DNA from: an uncultured delta proteobacterium
Lineage (GTDB): Bacteria; Myxococcota_A; Polyangia; Polyangiales; Polyangiaceae
DNA: 64,000 bases
NCBI GenBank assembly: GCA_903906315.1
Contig: CAIVJW010000384.1
Span: 1-64,000, forward strand
Reading direction: 5' to 3'
Positions 31,599 to 40,141 of this stretch are shown one piece after another. The number at the start of each line of letters is the position of its first letter. Position 1 is the first letter of the stretch. Made by a program: the position numbers and the translations under genes. Below the pieces are notes generated by a model that did not search any database, was not told the DNA's origin, and saw only the letters and a program-made list of their open reading frames with translations.

Positions 31599-32162
31599 AT
31601 GAACGGCTCCTTGAAGGTCTTGGCGGTGCTCTCGGTCGTGGCGCTCATGTCGGGGTGCGCCGACAAGGCGCAGCCTTCGTTCGACGAGTGCGCCAAAGCG
31701 GAGTCGGGGAAGGACTGGGCGAAGGCCGTTCTGGCGTGTGAGGAGGCGGTGAAGCTTGGCCCGGAGTCGAAGGCAGGGAAGGCCGCCGCCGAGAAGCTGC
31801 CCGCCCTGAACGCCGAGGCGAAAGCGGCGGAAGCCAAGGCGAAGGCCGACGCGGAAGCCAAGGCGAAGGCCGACGCGGAGGCCCAAGCGGCAGGGGCGAA
31901 GGCGCGGGCCGAGAGGCAGGCGGCAGCAGCGGCAGCCCAAGAGGCCAACCTCGCCGCCTTGAAGAAGAAGATCCACACGTCGAGCCTTCCAGCCAACATG
32001 GACTTCGAGTCTGACAAGTGCGTTTCGGGGGGGAAACCTCCTCACGGATTGGAGTTCACGGGCGGCACCTACGCAGAAAACGGGCAGGTGGCACTGGCGC
32101 GAGGATGTGTCCCCGCCCACTACGGCACCGGCAGCACTGACAACAACTACTGCTGCCCGTAG
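31599..32162 (+). CDS. Lipoprotein with Ala/Lys/Glu coiled coil
   Basis: 187 aa. ATG 31599 (six bases after GGAGG) is preferred to the ATG at 31593. The signal peptide ends VVALMSGC with the lipobox Cys at about residue 20. A short TPR-like helix pair (FDECAKAESGKDWAKAVLAC) is followed by a highly repetitive coiled coil (EAKAKADAEAKAKADAEAQA) and a Cys-rich C-terminus (two CxxG-type turns, ending NYCCP). A secreted or surface-anchored structural protein is likely; no enzyme motif. Confidence 0.8.
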   Translation: MNGSLKVLAVLSVVALMSGCADKAQPSFDECAKAESGKDWAKAVLACEEAVKLGPESKAGKAAAEKLPALNAEAKAAEAKAKADAEAKAKADAEAQAAGAKARAERQAAAAAAQEANLAALKKKIHTSSLPANMDFESDKCVSGGKPPHGLEFTGGTYAENGQVALARGCVPAHYGTGSTDNNYCCP

Positions 32163-32455
32163 TAGCCCGGCCCGAGTCCGCACTCATCGATCGAGGCGTG
32201 GGCATCGAAGCCGCCGCTCGGCAGGAGCCGCGAGATCGGCACGGGAGTCCGGCCGACGTTGCCCACTTTCGGCCGGAAATCATCGCCGATCCAAAAATGT
32301 GAAAATCGAGATCGGCCCCATGGCTTTCAACAAGGCCGGGGGTATCGGGGTTCTTGGGGTTCTCCCGAGCGATGCCCGCGCGCACCATCGATACGGCACG
32401 TCGCCGGGTCTGACCGGGCCGAAGAGGTTAATGGGTCGGTTCTTGGGGGTCGGCT

Positions 32456-32698
32456 CTAGTTCTCGGGCAACTTCCTGGTGATCTCGGTGATGACCGCGTC
32501 GGTCTTCTCGATCATCTCCTCCGGCGACGAGGCCTCGACCTCGATCCCGAGCGGCACGACGCTGAGCACCACCTGCCGACGGCACGTCATGTTCGTGTAG
32601 ATCTGCCTGAGCCGATCGTAGTTGATGGGCTTCTCGACCACCGCCACCACTGCGGGCCTGACCTTCCTCGGCCTGCGAGGGCGGGTCTTGCGGCTCAT
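32456..32698 (-). CDS. Hypothetical protein, 80 aa
   Basis: ATG overlaps the stop of the upstream gene (ATGA). A basic N-terminus (SRKTRPRRPRKVRPA) precedes a helix (INYDRLRQIYTNMTCRRQ) and a strand VVLSVVPLGIEVEASS. Not recognised. Confidence 0.55.
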   Translation of the reverse strand: MSRKTRPRRPRKVRPAVVAVVEKPINYDRLRQIYTNMTCRRQVVLSVVPLGIEVEASSPEEMIEKTDAVITEITRKLPEN

Positions 32699-33234
32699 CC
32701 TGGTCTCCCCATACATCGCAGCACTGGGTCGAGAAGGCGCATAGCCCTGACGAGTACGATCAGGCTGAGCATCGGACGGCTGCCCTCGTAGTCCGTCATG
32801 AGCGCGGCGGTTCGGGCCCACCAGACGGCTTCGTGCTGGTGCCCGAGCAGACGTTCGTGGGCGGCGATCGAGTACGCGGCCACCGCCTCCTGCACCTCGG
32901 AGACGCGGTGGTCATCGAAGCGCAGGCTGTACAGGTGCGTGAACCAGCGGCGCCCAAGCTGCGAGCCGACCGTGGGGCTCTCCTGGAGCCTCACGAGCGC
33001 GTGTGCCCACGGGACATCTCCCTCGTCATCGGCGGGATCGACGGCACTCAGGAGAAGCCCGTGCGCAGCGTCGGCTGCCGCCGGTGGGTCATCCTGCCAC
33101 GGCAGCTCGTCGATCCTCGTGATGACCCCGAGATGGGCGGGCCGCGCGTGGGGACGCAGAAGCCGCGCCTGGCGGGCGTCGAGCAGGGGCAGCAGCACGC
33201 GCTCGACCTCGTCCCAGCTCTTGGGGACGAACAT
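32695..33234 (-). CDS. Hypothetical protein, 179 aa
   Basis: Not recognised. Mostly helical with conserved-looking segments: SWDEVERVLLPLLDARQARL, LGVITRIDELPWQDDPPAAA, QLGRRWFTHLYSLRFDDHRV, YEGSRPMLSLIVLVRAMRLL. Eight bases separate its start from the RHH gene at 33243, so the three leftward genes form one operon. Confidence 0.6.
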   Translation of the reverse strand: MFVPKSWDEVERVLLPLLDARQARLLRPHARPAHLGVITRIDELPWQDDPPAAADAAHGLLLSAVDPADDEGDVPWAHALVRLQESPTVGSQLGRRWFTHLYSLRFDDHRVSEVQEAVAAYSIAAHERLLGHQHEAVWWARTAALMTDYEGSRPMLSLIVLVRAMRLLDPVLRCMGRPG

Positions 33235-33242
33235 CGGGCGCC

Positions 33243-33617
33243 CTAGTCCTCGACGATCGCGGCCAGCGCCGCCTTGAGCCGCGCCGGTACCGTCTTCTCG
33301 ACGCTCTCCAGGACGAGCTGCGAGATCGTCACGCCCTCGACGCGGGCGAGCAGACGGATCTGCCGCGCGAGCTTCTCCGGAACCGTCAGCGAGAGGATCG
33401 TCCGAGTGTCCGGGCGTGCGGCCGTCTCGGTCACGAGGGCCGCCTGCGGCTCGGGGGCCGGGGCCTCGGTGGGCTTCGTGTCCACGGTGGGGGCCGCGAG
33501 CACGGTGGGCGCCTCGGCCTTCGGGCCAACGTCGCCCGCGGGCTTCTGGGCGTCCGTTGCGGCCTTGCTGTTGGAGTTCTGGGGGGACTTCGCGGCGGTC
33601 GGGGCGGTGGGGCTCAT
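33243..33617 (-). CDS. RHH-like protein with disordered Ala/Pro N-terminus
   Basis: 124 aa. Residues 1-70 are an Ala/Pro/Thr/Glu low-complexity region; residues about 73-110 (ILSLTVPEKLARQIRLLARV, EGVTISQLVLESVEKTVP) fit a ribbon-helix-helix. Probably a DNA-binding regulator of the small leftward operon. The long disordered N-terminus is unusual for a CopG-size protein. Confidence 0.65.
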   Translation of the reverse strand: MSPTAPTAAKSPQNSNSKAATDAQKPAGDVGPKAEAPTVLAAPTVDTKPTEAPAPEPQAALVTETAARPDTRTILSLTVPEKLARQIRLLARVEGVTISQLVLESVEKTVPARLKAALAAIVED

Positions 33618-33755
33618 GCGCCTACTACACCGCGAGGTGGGTCGGTTCAGCCGGGATCAGCATGGAAACGTGAGGCACGAGGCGCCCGACGACAAAAGAA
33701 CGGGGGCGTTCATTTCGACGGGCCGGCGGGTGATCGCGCCGGTGTAGACCGATCG

Positions 33756-34370
33756 GTGAACCAGAAGCACGATCAGTGGCTGAAGCCGGGTGCGGCTCCG
33801 CGTACCATAGGAGTGAGCACCGCTAGAATTTCGACGAGCGCGGTAGAGGACGTGTCGCTCGACGACCCCTTGCCGTTCGACAAGGACGACGACAAGCCCG
33901 AGCCCGAGCACCCGACGAAGGTGTGGGTGCTTTGCGCGCCCGAGAACGTGCCGAAGTACGGGCTCGACTACGCGACCCCCGACGAGCTGGGCAGGCGGTT
34001 TGCGCAGTCCAAGGTCGCGAACGATCCTGCCCCGAACCCTGTGCCGCACGCAGCGGCCGAGAGGCCCGGTGCGGTCCGCCTGGAGTTCGCGACCCGAGAG
34101 GAGTTCGTCGCCTTCGTCGCCGAGCACGCGCAGGAGCAGGCGGAGCGCGTCTACATGACCGTCTCCGAGTACGCGAAGTACCGGGGCCTCGCGAAGCGGA
34201 CCATCGAGAGCCGCATCCTCGAAGGGATGCCGCTCGAAGGGCGAAGCAAGCACCGACGCGTCCACGTCGAACACGCGGACGAGTGGTTCCGCGCTCAGCG
34301 CCCTGGTGCTGTGCCGCAGGCCAAGGCCAACGCTCTGCGTGCTGTCGCCGCTCTCCGGAGCAAGCCGTGA
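33756..34370 (+). CDS. Excisionase-like DNA-binding protein
   Basis: 204 aa from GTG. The C-terminal part has an excisionase-like winged helix: YMTVSEYAKYRGLAKRTIES, then GRSKHRRVHVEHADEWFRAQ. An acidic, Pro-rich N-terminus (DDPLPFDKDDDKPEPEHP) is of unknown use. The stop is overlapped by the integrase GTG (GTGA), the usual coupling of xis and int, so it probably controls excision direction. Confidence 0.75.
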   Translation: MNQKHDQWLKPGAAPRTIGVSTARISTSAVEDVSLDDPLPFDKDDDKPEPEHPTKVWVLCAPENVPKYGLDYATPDELGRRFAQSKVANDPAPNPVPHAAAERPGAVRLEFATREEFVAFVAEHAQEQAERVYMTVSEYAKYRGLAKRTIESRILEGMPLEGRSKHRRVHVEHADEWFRAQRPGAVPQAKANALRAVAALRSKP

Positions 34371-35692
34371 GGGGCAAGCGCGGTAGCGGACGCGGGTGGG
34401 CGATCCTGAAGAAGAAGAGGGACGGCCACTTCGTCTTGAAGTACCGCGTCGAGGTCCGCGCTGCTGACGGCGCCTTGGGCTCGAAGTGGAGGCAGCACCG
34501 CGTTCCGGTCGACTGCCAGACCCGTGCGGACGCCGAGGTGTACGCGGCGGTCTTCGTCGAGTCCGTCGCGACGGCCACCAAGGAAGCGGTGCCCGCGTCG
34601 GAGACCACGTCGGAGCCGCAGCCTCCGAGCGACCCCGTGCTCGCGGACTTCATCTCCCGGTGGCTCACCTACAGGAAGGGCCTCGTGACGGCGCGGCGCA
34701 TCCGTCCTGCGACGCACAAGCAGGACAAGGGGAACTGGAAGACGCACATCGAGCCCGTGCTCGGCCAGGTGCCGATGTCGAGGCTTCTTGAGAACACGCC
34801 GATCCGCGAGTTCATCCGCGCCAAGGCCATCGAGAAGGCGAACTTCACCGTGCGCAACATCGCGAGCACGTTGAAGACCATGCTCGACGACATCGACGCC
34901 GAGGGCTGGTTCCAGTTCCCCAGGAACCCGATGCGGCACAAGAAGGTCGTCGAGCTGCTGCCGCCGCCGAGGACGAGGGCCGGCAAGAAGATCATCGTCC
35001 ACATCGTCCGCGAGGACGTGGAGAAGCTCCTCCAGTCGAGGCGGGTCCAGGCGGAGCACAAGATCAGGTACGTGACGGCGTTGACCACCGGCCTTCGTGA
35101 CGGGGAGCTGCGCGGCTTGCGGCTCAACAGCGTCCACCTGGAAGGCGCGGCCCCCGTGCTCAAGGTGCGGCTTGCGGTCGCGCTCGAAGGGTTCGATGGC
35201 CGCAACACCGAGCAGCAGTTGAAGACGGAGGACGCCGTGCGCGATCTACCCATGCAGCCGCTGGTTGCCGAAGCGCTCGCGTGGTGGATCAAGACCGGGT
35301 GGGTCCGGTGGGTCGGGCGGCGGCCGAAGCCCGAGGACTTCCTCTTCCCGAACGCCAAGGGGAAGCCGTGTCGACCGCGAAGCTCCGATCAGATCCGTGC
35401 CGACCTCACGCTCGCGGGGTGCTCCGCGACCTACGAGGGCCACAACATCACGATGCACGCGCTGCGGCGGACCTTCTCGACCCGGCTCGACGAGTTCCCC
35501 GAGGTCCACCGCGTGAAGCACGACCTCATGGGCCACTCGGGCAAGGGCGTCGATCAGATCCACTACACGGCCACGTCGCAGCAGACGAAGCGGCGGGCGA
35601 TCGAGAGCATCCGCCTGGACGTGTCCGTGAGCGACATCACGAACGACGAGGCCGTGGGCACGACCTCGTGCGACGCGAAGGCGGCCGAGTGA
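34367..35692 (+). CDS. int: Tyrosine site-specific integrase
   Basis: 441 aa from GTG. An N-terminal arm-binding-like region and SAM-like core-binding domain are followed by the catalytic domain with R (TTGLRDGELRGL, about residue 243), HALRR (about 365-369), the GHSG histidine (about 389) and the nucleophile Tyr in HYTATS (about 400). The complete R...H-x-x-R...H...Y set suggests it is active. It cuts and joins DNA at att sites. It ends 92 bp before a tRNA-Ser-like 3' half, the expected attachment site. Confidence 0.92.
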   Translation: MRGKRGSGRGWAILKKKRDGHFVLKYRVEVRAADGALGSKWRQHRVPVDCQTRADAEVYAAVFVESVATATKEAVPASETTSEPQPPSDPVLADFISRWLTYRKGLVTARRIRPATHKQDKGNWKTHIEPVLGQVPMSRLLENTPIREFIRAKAIEKANFTVRNIASTLKTMLDDIDAEGWFQFPRNPMRHKKVVELLPPPRTRAGKKIIVHIVREDVEKLLQSRRVQAEHKIRYVTALTTGLRDGELRGLRLNSVHLEGAAPVLKVRLAVALEGFDGRNTEQQLKTEDAVRDLPMQPLVAEALAWWIKTGWVRWVGRRPKPEDFLFPNAKGKPCRPRSSDQIRADLTLAGCSATYEGHNITMHALRRTFSTRLDEFPEVHRVKHDLMGHSGKGVDQIHYTATSQQTKRRAIESIRLDVSVSDITNDEAVGTTSCDAKAAE

Positions 35693-35784
35693 CCCGAGTT
35701 TGGTGCGAAGTTTGGTGCGGGCTCCTTCCCCGGCCGCACCAAACTCGGCCGAGGAGGGAGCCGTTTCGCCAATGATTCCGTGGA

Positions 35785-35838
35785 GGAGGAGAGGGGATTC
35801 GAACCCCTGGATGACTTGCGCCATCGGCGGTTTTCAAA
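35785..35838 (-). tRNA. 3' half of a tRNA-Ser gene (probable attachment core)
   Basis: On the minus strand the bases from TTTGAAA (a UGA-anticodon loop) through the strand ACCGC, a long variable arm GATG...CATC, and the T-arm AGGGG-TTCGAAT-CCCCT to the acceptor strand CTCCTCC are all tRNA-Ser-like. The expected GGAGGAG acceptor 5' strand and D-arm are missing upstream, and the base before the loop does not form a proper anticodon stem. It is therefore a partial gene, as created by integration at a tRNA 3' end, beside the integrase. Confidence 0.65.
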
Positions 35839-36225
35839 GTGCCGCCGACGCTCGAGCGCACCGCTCTGAAGTCGCCCCCCGAACCCTGCGAGATCAGGCA
35901 GAAAACCCTGCCGGATCGCGCGCTTGGGACAGCCTCGTGGAGGTTCGGGGGCGCGACCGAAACACGACAGGACGGGACGCAAAATGACGGGGCACGACGG
36001 TGGCTGCGTGAATAGGGCGTGAATGGTTCACGTGGCGGTGGCTGCGGTCTTCACAGGCGAATTTGCTCGTGGAGCTCGTTGCCATCGGGGCAGCCGGCCG
36101 CTCGTCGACGGCATCCACGAAGGGGGAGGTCGGCCCCGTCCGAGAACCGCCGCCCACGTGACGGGTCCGATTGTCGCGACGTCGCGACTCTTCGCTCGGC
36201 TCCTCGGAGCGGGTCACGGGGTCAG
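35839..36225. other. 387-bp stretch without a recognised gene
   Basis: Nothing convincing on either strand. It begins directly after the tRNA-like fragment and marks the change from element to defence island. Confidence 0.4.
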
Positions 36226-36570
36226 CTACCTCGTCACCCGGCCCATCGCGGCCAGCACGATCGGCTCCGCGCCGTCGGTGAGCGCGACGAGGTCCGCGGC
36301 GGCCGTCGCCGCGCGCTCCGCGCGCTTCCACGCCGCGGCATGACCGAGCGTGCCCGGTCCGTGCCGCTCGGCGAGTTCGAGTGCCTGCGCGAGGTCGAGG
36401 CCGGTGGTGGCGATCTTCGCCAGCGTCACGGCGCCGGCCCCTTCGGCAACACGAGCCGCGAACACCGCACGCACGAGCCCGAGGAGATCTCGAACGGCTT
36501 CGAGGGGGAACGGGTCGTGCCGGATGGAGAGCACGCGATGAACGTCGTCGCGCGCCCGGCCGTCGTCCAC
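36226..36570 (-). CDS. Hypothetical protein, about 114 aa
   Basis: Not recognised. The helix-rich translation (FPLEAVRDLLGLVRAVFAAR, LDLAQALELAERHGPGTLGH, WKRAERAATAAADLVALTDG) has normal codon bias for the region, but there is no good ribosome-binding site. It may be a decayed fragment. Confidence 0.4.
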   Translation of the reverse strand: MDDGRARDDVHRVLSIRHDPFPLEAVRDLLGLVRAVFAARVAEGAGAVTLAKIATTGLDLAQALELAERHGPGTLGHAAAWKRAERAATAAADLVALTDGAEPIVLAAMGRVTR

Positions 36571-36658
36571 GCCGATGCTCGTGCGCTCGGACGCGGAAGG
36601 TCACGGTGACGTACCGGCCGCCTTCCACGTGCGCCGACGGCGTGCGAGCTTGCCGGCG

Positions 36659-36871
36659 ATGCGCACCGTGACCGCCCGCGACGACCTGCCCGAGTTCAAG
36701 CACACCGCGTGCTGGCAGCTCATCCCCGGCGTGGTGCTCGTCGCGAGCTGGAACGACGACGACGCGTTGGTCACGTACAACCTGCCGGTCGTCGACGCGA
36801 CGCTCTTCCCGTTCGAGCTGGGTGCGGTGCGGCGGGAGCAGCGGCTCGCACTGACGTACGGCCAGGCGTAG
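36659..36871 (+). CDS. Small hypothetical protein or gene fragment, 70 aa
   Basis: ATG 36659. CWQLIPGVVLVASWNDDDAL and VVDATLFPFELGAVRREQRL read like a real beta-rich protein, but it is short and flanked by decayed sequence, so it may be the remaining end of a longer gene. Confidence 0.35.
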   Translation: MRTVTARDDLPEFKHTACWQLIPGVVLVASWNDDDALVTYNLPVVDATLFPFELGAVRREQRLALTYGQA

Positions 36872-36919
36872 CGGCGGCGGCCAGGGTGCCCTTCGCGACC
36901 AGCAGCCCCGCTCGGCCGG

Positions 36920-37165
36920 CCCGGAGAGGAGCTCAACCTCACCGACATGTGGCGGGCCACAGGTCGGACATGAGCTAGAAGCCGGCCGACTGGCCTGACC
37001 AGATCGGCACGCAGCGCTTCATCAGCACCCTGGCCGAAACCACAGGCGCCGACTGTGGTTTGCTGACCCGCTCCGCCGAGGCGCGCAACGGCGGTTCCCA
37101 GCCCACTGGCAGATCGGCGTCCGCTACTCGTCCCTCTCGACCCGCCCCGCCCCGAGCTGCTTCGT
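36920..37165 (+). pseudogene. Frameshifted KilA-N domain gene
   Basis: Three fragments in changing frames follow the KilA-N domain in order: ELNLTDMWRATG (to a TGA at 36970), KPADWPDQIGTQRFISTLAE and LLTRSAEARNGG (36979-37095), then, after a shift, PAHWQIGVRYSSL (from about 37098). KilA-N proteins are phage/plasmid DNA-binding proteins. The gene is decayed by at least two frame disruptions and loses its 3' end before the nuclease gene. Confidence 0.65.
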
Positions 37166-37209
37166 CCCGGCGTTCTCCACGGCCGCGGTGCTGTCGGCGT
37201 GGATCGGCC

Positions 37210-39000
37210 TCACGCCTTGGCCGCCTTCGGCGCCGGCATGTCCCAGGTTCGGAGCGCGAGCTGCGTCAGCATCTCCTGGCGCCGGTCGATGTCCTGCGAC
37301 TTCCAGTCGTCGAACGACAGCAGCCCCCGCGTCACCTTGTCGACGGCGGTCTCCTTCCCGATGCTCACTTTCTCGGCCAGGGACTTGGTGAGCAGGAGAG
37401 CCGACTGCGCGTAGGCCTTCTTCTTCTCCTTGAACGTCCCGTTGCCGATCGAGCAGTTGATGCTCTTCTCGACGAGCGTCAGGTTGCCAAGGCAGTGGAT
37501 GTAGTCGTGGAGCTCGTCGGCCTTGTCGAAGGTCTTGAGCACCGCCGCGGATGGGGTTTGCGGCAGGATGTGCTCGACCTCGATCTTCTTGTTGATGTAG
37601 GTGCCGAGGTCGATGTGCGCGCCCGTGCTGCCCCAGGCCCGCTCGTTGACGCCTTGGGTCAGGCGCGCCAGGACGTACCTCATCCGGTACTTCTGCAGCT
37701 TCGACTCTTCGAGCTCGCGGAATGCCAGAACGAAGCGCGTCGCGAGCTTCTCCTTCTCCGGCCCGATCCGCTTTGCGATGAAGATCTCGAGGCCATCGAG
37801 GTTCTTCACCGTCCGGATCTCGGAGGCCCACTGCGCGAAGAGGCGCTCGAACTCGCGGGTGTTCTCGCGCGTGATGACGTACGCGAAGAAGAGGTTCTCG
37901 ACGTGCCGGCACAGCGCTTCGAAGGCGTCCCCCTTGAGGTGGCGACCCGCGAGTAAGAGGATAAGGTGCTGGCGCGCGGCGCCGCTCATGTACGAGATGT
38001 TGGTCAGGAAGCGGTTCGTCGTGCCGTCCGGCCCGCTACCGTCGAGGAAGTTGACGTAGGCCGTCGCCGCGCCGATGAGCCTGTCGACGAACTCGAGCGG
38101 CTTCGACCTGTAACCGCAGACCTTCTCGTTCTTCACGAACCACTCGTAGATCTCCTCCTCGCGAAGCCGCTCCACGCCGTGGTCGGCGAAGATGTAGTAG
38201 CGGAGGAACCGGAGCGGCTTCTCGCCCGCCTGGTAGAGCGTGTCGACCAGCTCCTTCCACTTCACTTTCAGCTTGTCGAAGGCGCTGGTGCTGGCATTCA
38301 TGAACATCAGGTTCTTGAGCAGGTCCATCGAGTCGAGGCCGACGCCGCGATCGTTGATCGTCTCGAAGACCCGGAGCGCGTGCGCGATGCTGGCGGTCTT
38401 CACCCGGATAAGCTTCACGCGCATGGTGAAGAACGCGTAGAACCTCTTCACGCCGGCCGCGTCGCTCTCGAACTTCTCTTGCAGGAAGCCCCGGATCGTC
38501 CTGTAGGCGTTGAGGATGTTCTGCACGGAGCGCGTCTTGGCATCGATGGCGTCGACGTCAGCCCCCTCGCCAGCGATCGTCTCGAGGACGTTGCAGCTAT
38601 CCTCGTACTGGAGCGACACGCGGTACCGGAAGACGTCCTCGCCGTCGGCGCCAACGGCCGACGCCGCGATGACGGTCTTGAGCGTGCCGGGCGCTGCCTT
38701 GGGCGCCACGCGCTGCAGGTGGTCACGGATCGCGCACAGGAGAATGTACGACGTCGTCATGCGCTGCTGGCCGTCGATGAGCTCGAACACGTTGTCCGGC
38801 CCGGGGCACACGACGATGCTGCCGAGGAAGTACTCCGACCCCTCGCTCTCGGAGGTGTACTCGTTGTGCACGTCTTCGAGGAGCTGCTGGACCTGCTCGT
38901 CTTCCCATACGTACTCGCGCTGGTAGCTCGGCACCGAGTAGAAGTCCTTGAAGAGGTCACCGACGGTCAGGTCCTGAGACTCGATCGTTTGAGAAGCCAT
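37210..39000 (-). CDS. GmrSD-type DUF262/DUF1524 nuclease
   Basis: 596 aa. The N-terminal DUF262 (ParB/Srx-like NTPase) has SVPSYQREYVWEDEQV and the IDGQQRMTT motif (DGQQR 76-80). The C-terminal DUF1524 has an HNH-like VEHILPQTP block (about 470) followed by CLGNLTLVEKSIN. This is the architecture of GmrSD type IV restriction enzymes and related defence nucleases, which cut modified phage DNA. ATG 39000 follows AGGAGAACACG; the upstream in-frame ATG has no such site. It sits just downstream of drmC, in the same direction. Confidence 0.88.
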   Translation of the reverse strand: MASQTIESQDLTVGDLFKDFYSVPSYQREYVWEDEQVQQLLEDVHNEYTSESEGSEYFLGSIVVCPGPDNVFELIDGQQRMTTSYILLCAIRDHLQRVAPKAAPGTLKTVIAASAVGADGEDVFRYRVSLQYEDSCNVLETIAGEGADVDAIDAKTRSVQNILNAYRTIRGFLQEKFESDAAGVKRFYAFFTMRVKLIRVKTASIAHALRVFETINDRGVGLDSMDLLKNLMFMNASTSAFDKLKVKWKELVDTLYQAGEKPLRFLRYYIFADHGVERLREEEIYEWFVKNEKVCGYRSKPLEFVDRLIGAATAYVNFLDGSGPDGTTNRFLTNISYMSGAARQHLILLLAGRHLKGDAFEALCRHVENLFFAYVITRENTREFERLFAQWASEIRTVKNLDGLEIFIAKRIGPEKEKLATRFVLAFRELEESKLQKYRMRYVLARLTQGVNERAWGSTGAHIDLGTYINKKIEVEHILPQTPSAAVLKTFDKADELHDYIHCLGNLTLVEKSINCSIGNGTFKEKKKAYAQSALLLTKSLAEKVSIGKETAVDKVTRGLLSFDDWKSQDIDRRQEMLTQLALRTWDMPAPKAAKA

Positions 39001-39355
39001 CGTGTTCTCCTGCCAGATCTCTGGGCTGACGACGTCATCGACCACAGGCGCGCGCCGTTCGCTCATCGCGTGTCGACGCTCGCCATAGCCTGCACGGGCG
39101 CCCGCTGGAACAGCCGCTCCTGGCGCCAGTCAGGTAGCCGAAGTGCAGCTCGTTCGGCAGGGCGGGCCAGAGCCGCAGGACCCGGCGCCGGAGACCGGAT
39201 CGCCGGGGAGCTCGGAGACGTCCCGGAGTGCTCGAGCGAGTGTCCAAGCCCTGCGCCTCGATCACCGAGCCGTGTGTCGCGAGTCCGGGATGCGGCCCGC
39301 GGCCGCTTCTCCTCGCGGAGCTTGGTCTCGCGACCGCGCGTCTCGCGCCGCACCG
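39001..39355. other. 355-bp gap between drmC and the DUF262 gene
   Basis: No complete gene. Short protein-like pieces on the minus strand (ALRLPDWRQERLFQRAPVQA and, in another frame, LPNELHFGYLTGARSG, around 39063-39175) suggest a decayed gene. The DUF262 ribosome-binding site is at the left end. Confidence 0.35.
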
Positions 39356-40141
39356 CTACACCCCCGCCAGCCTCTTCAACACTCCTGCCGCAACGAGCGC
39401 CTCGAACTGGCTGACGAGGCCGCGTGCGAACGTCGCGTCCTCCACCAGCGCGCCCGCCTCAATGTTCCTCTCCTGCGCGGCCTCCGTGAAATTAGCCGAG
39501 CCGACGTACGCGGTTCGGCCGTCGACGACGACGCATTTCGCGTGGAGCGCCGCCCGCTTCGCGCCGCGCTCATGGAGCTTGAGCGCGCGCGGATCGTAGT
39601 AGACCTCGGGCAGCCGCGTGCCCGGCCACTGCTCGTCGCGAAAGCGATCTGCGAACTCCTTCAGGAGCTGCGTCGAGGACGTCGTGTCCTTCCGCCGCCG
39701 TTCGACGTTCAGGAACATGCGCGCCTCGAGCTGCGGCTGCGTTGCCAGACGCTCGGCGAGAGCGCCGAACACGGAGTGCCCTTGGTGGACCGCGAAGCCC
39801 GCGATGAGCACGCTGCGGGTAGCACGCCCGAACAGCTCGCGGATCACCACGCTCGTATCGCGGCTGCTCATCCCCGCGACCTCCGGCCCCGACCACACCA
39901 GCGCGGCGGTGCTGCGCGCAGATTGGGACGCGTCGACCAGCTCGAGCGCGACGGCGATCTGCGCTGGCCCGAGCCCCCGTACGTCGAGCCCGGCGAGCTC
40001 GTCAGCGATCGCGGCTGCCGCCGCCAGCCCGGTGTACAGCCGAACGGAGAGCGGCGTGTAGGGCGGTCCGAGGCGCCCTGCCTCCAGCGCGGATGCGAGC
40101 GCGCGCCTCGCGTCGCGCGGGATCGTTGCGAGCGCCGACAT
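39356..40141 (-). CDS. drmC: DISARM protein DrmC (PLD-family)
   Basis: 261 aa. The C-terminal PLD/HKD motif reads LHAKCVVVDGRTAYVGSANF with TEAAQERNIEAG following (about residues 195-225). The N-terminal half is helical with PYTPLSVRLYTGLAAAAAIA. Length and layout match DrmC, the phospholipase D-fold protein at the end of DISARM core operons. Its ATG overlaps the drmB stop (TGATG). Confidence 0.85.
   Translation of the reverse strand: MSALATIPRDARRALASALEAGRLGPPYTPLSVRLYTGLAAAAAIADELAGLDVRGLGPAQIAVALELVDASQSARSTAALVWSGPEVAGMSSRDTSVVIRELFGRATRSVLIAGFAVHQGHSVFGALAERLATQPQLEARMFLNVERRRKDTTSSTQLLKEFADRFRDEQWPGTRLPEVYYDPRALKLHERGAKRAALHAKCVVVDGRTAYVGSANFTEAAQERNIEAGALVEDATFARGLVSQFEALVAAGVLKRLAGV

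Noticed and set aside
35778-35880. Intact tRNA-Ser gene
   Set aside because: The 3' half folds well but the bases to its right do not give the complementary acceptor strand, D-arm or anticodon 5' stem.
1-36000. Conjugative element with relaxase or type IV secretion
   Set aside because: No MobA/TraI-like relaxase, VirB4, VirD4 or coupling protein is present in the visible part.
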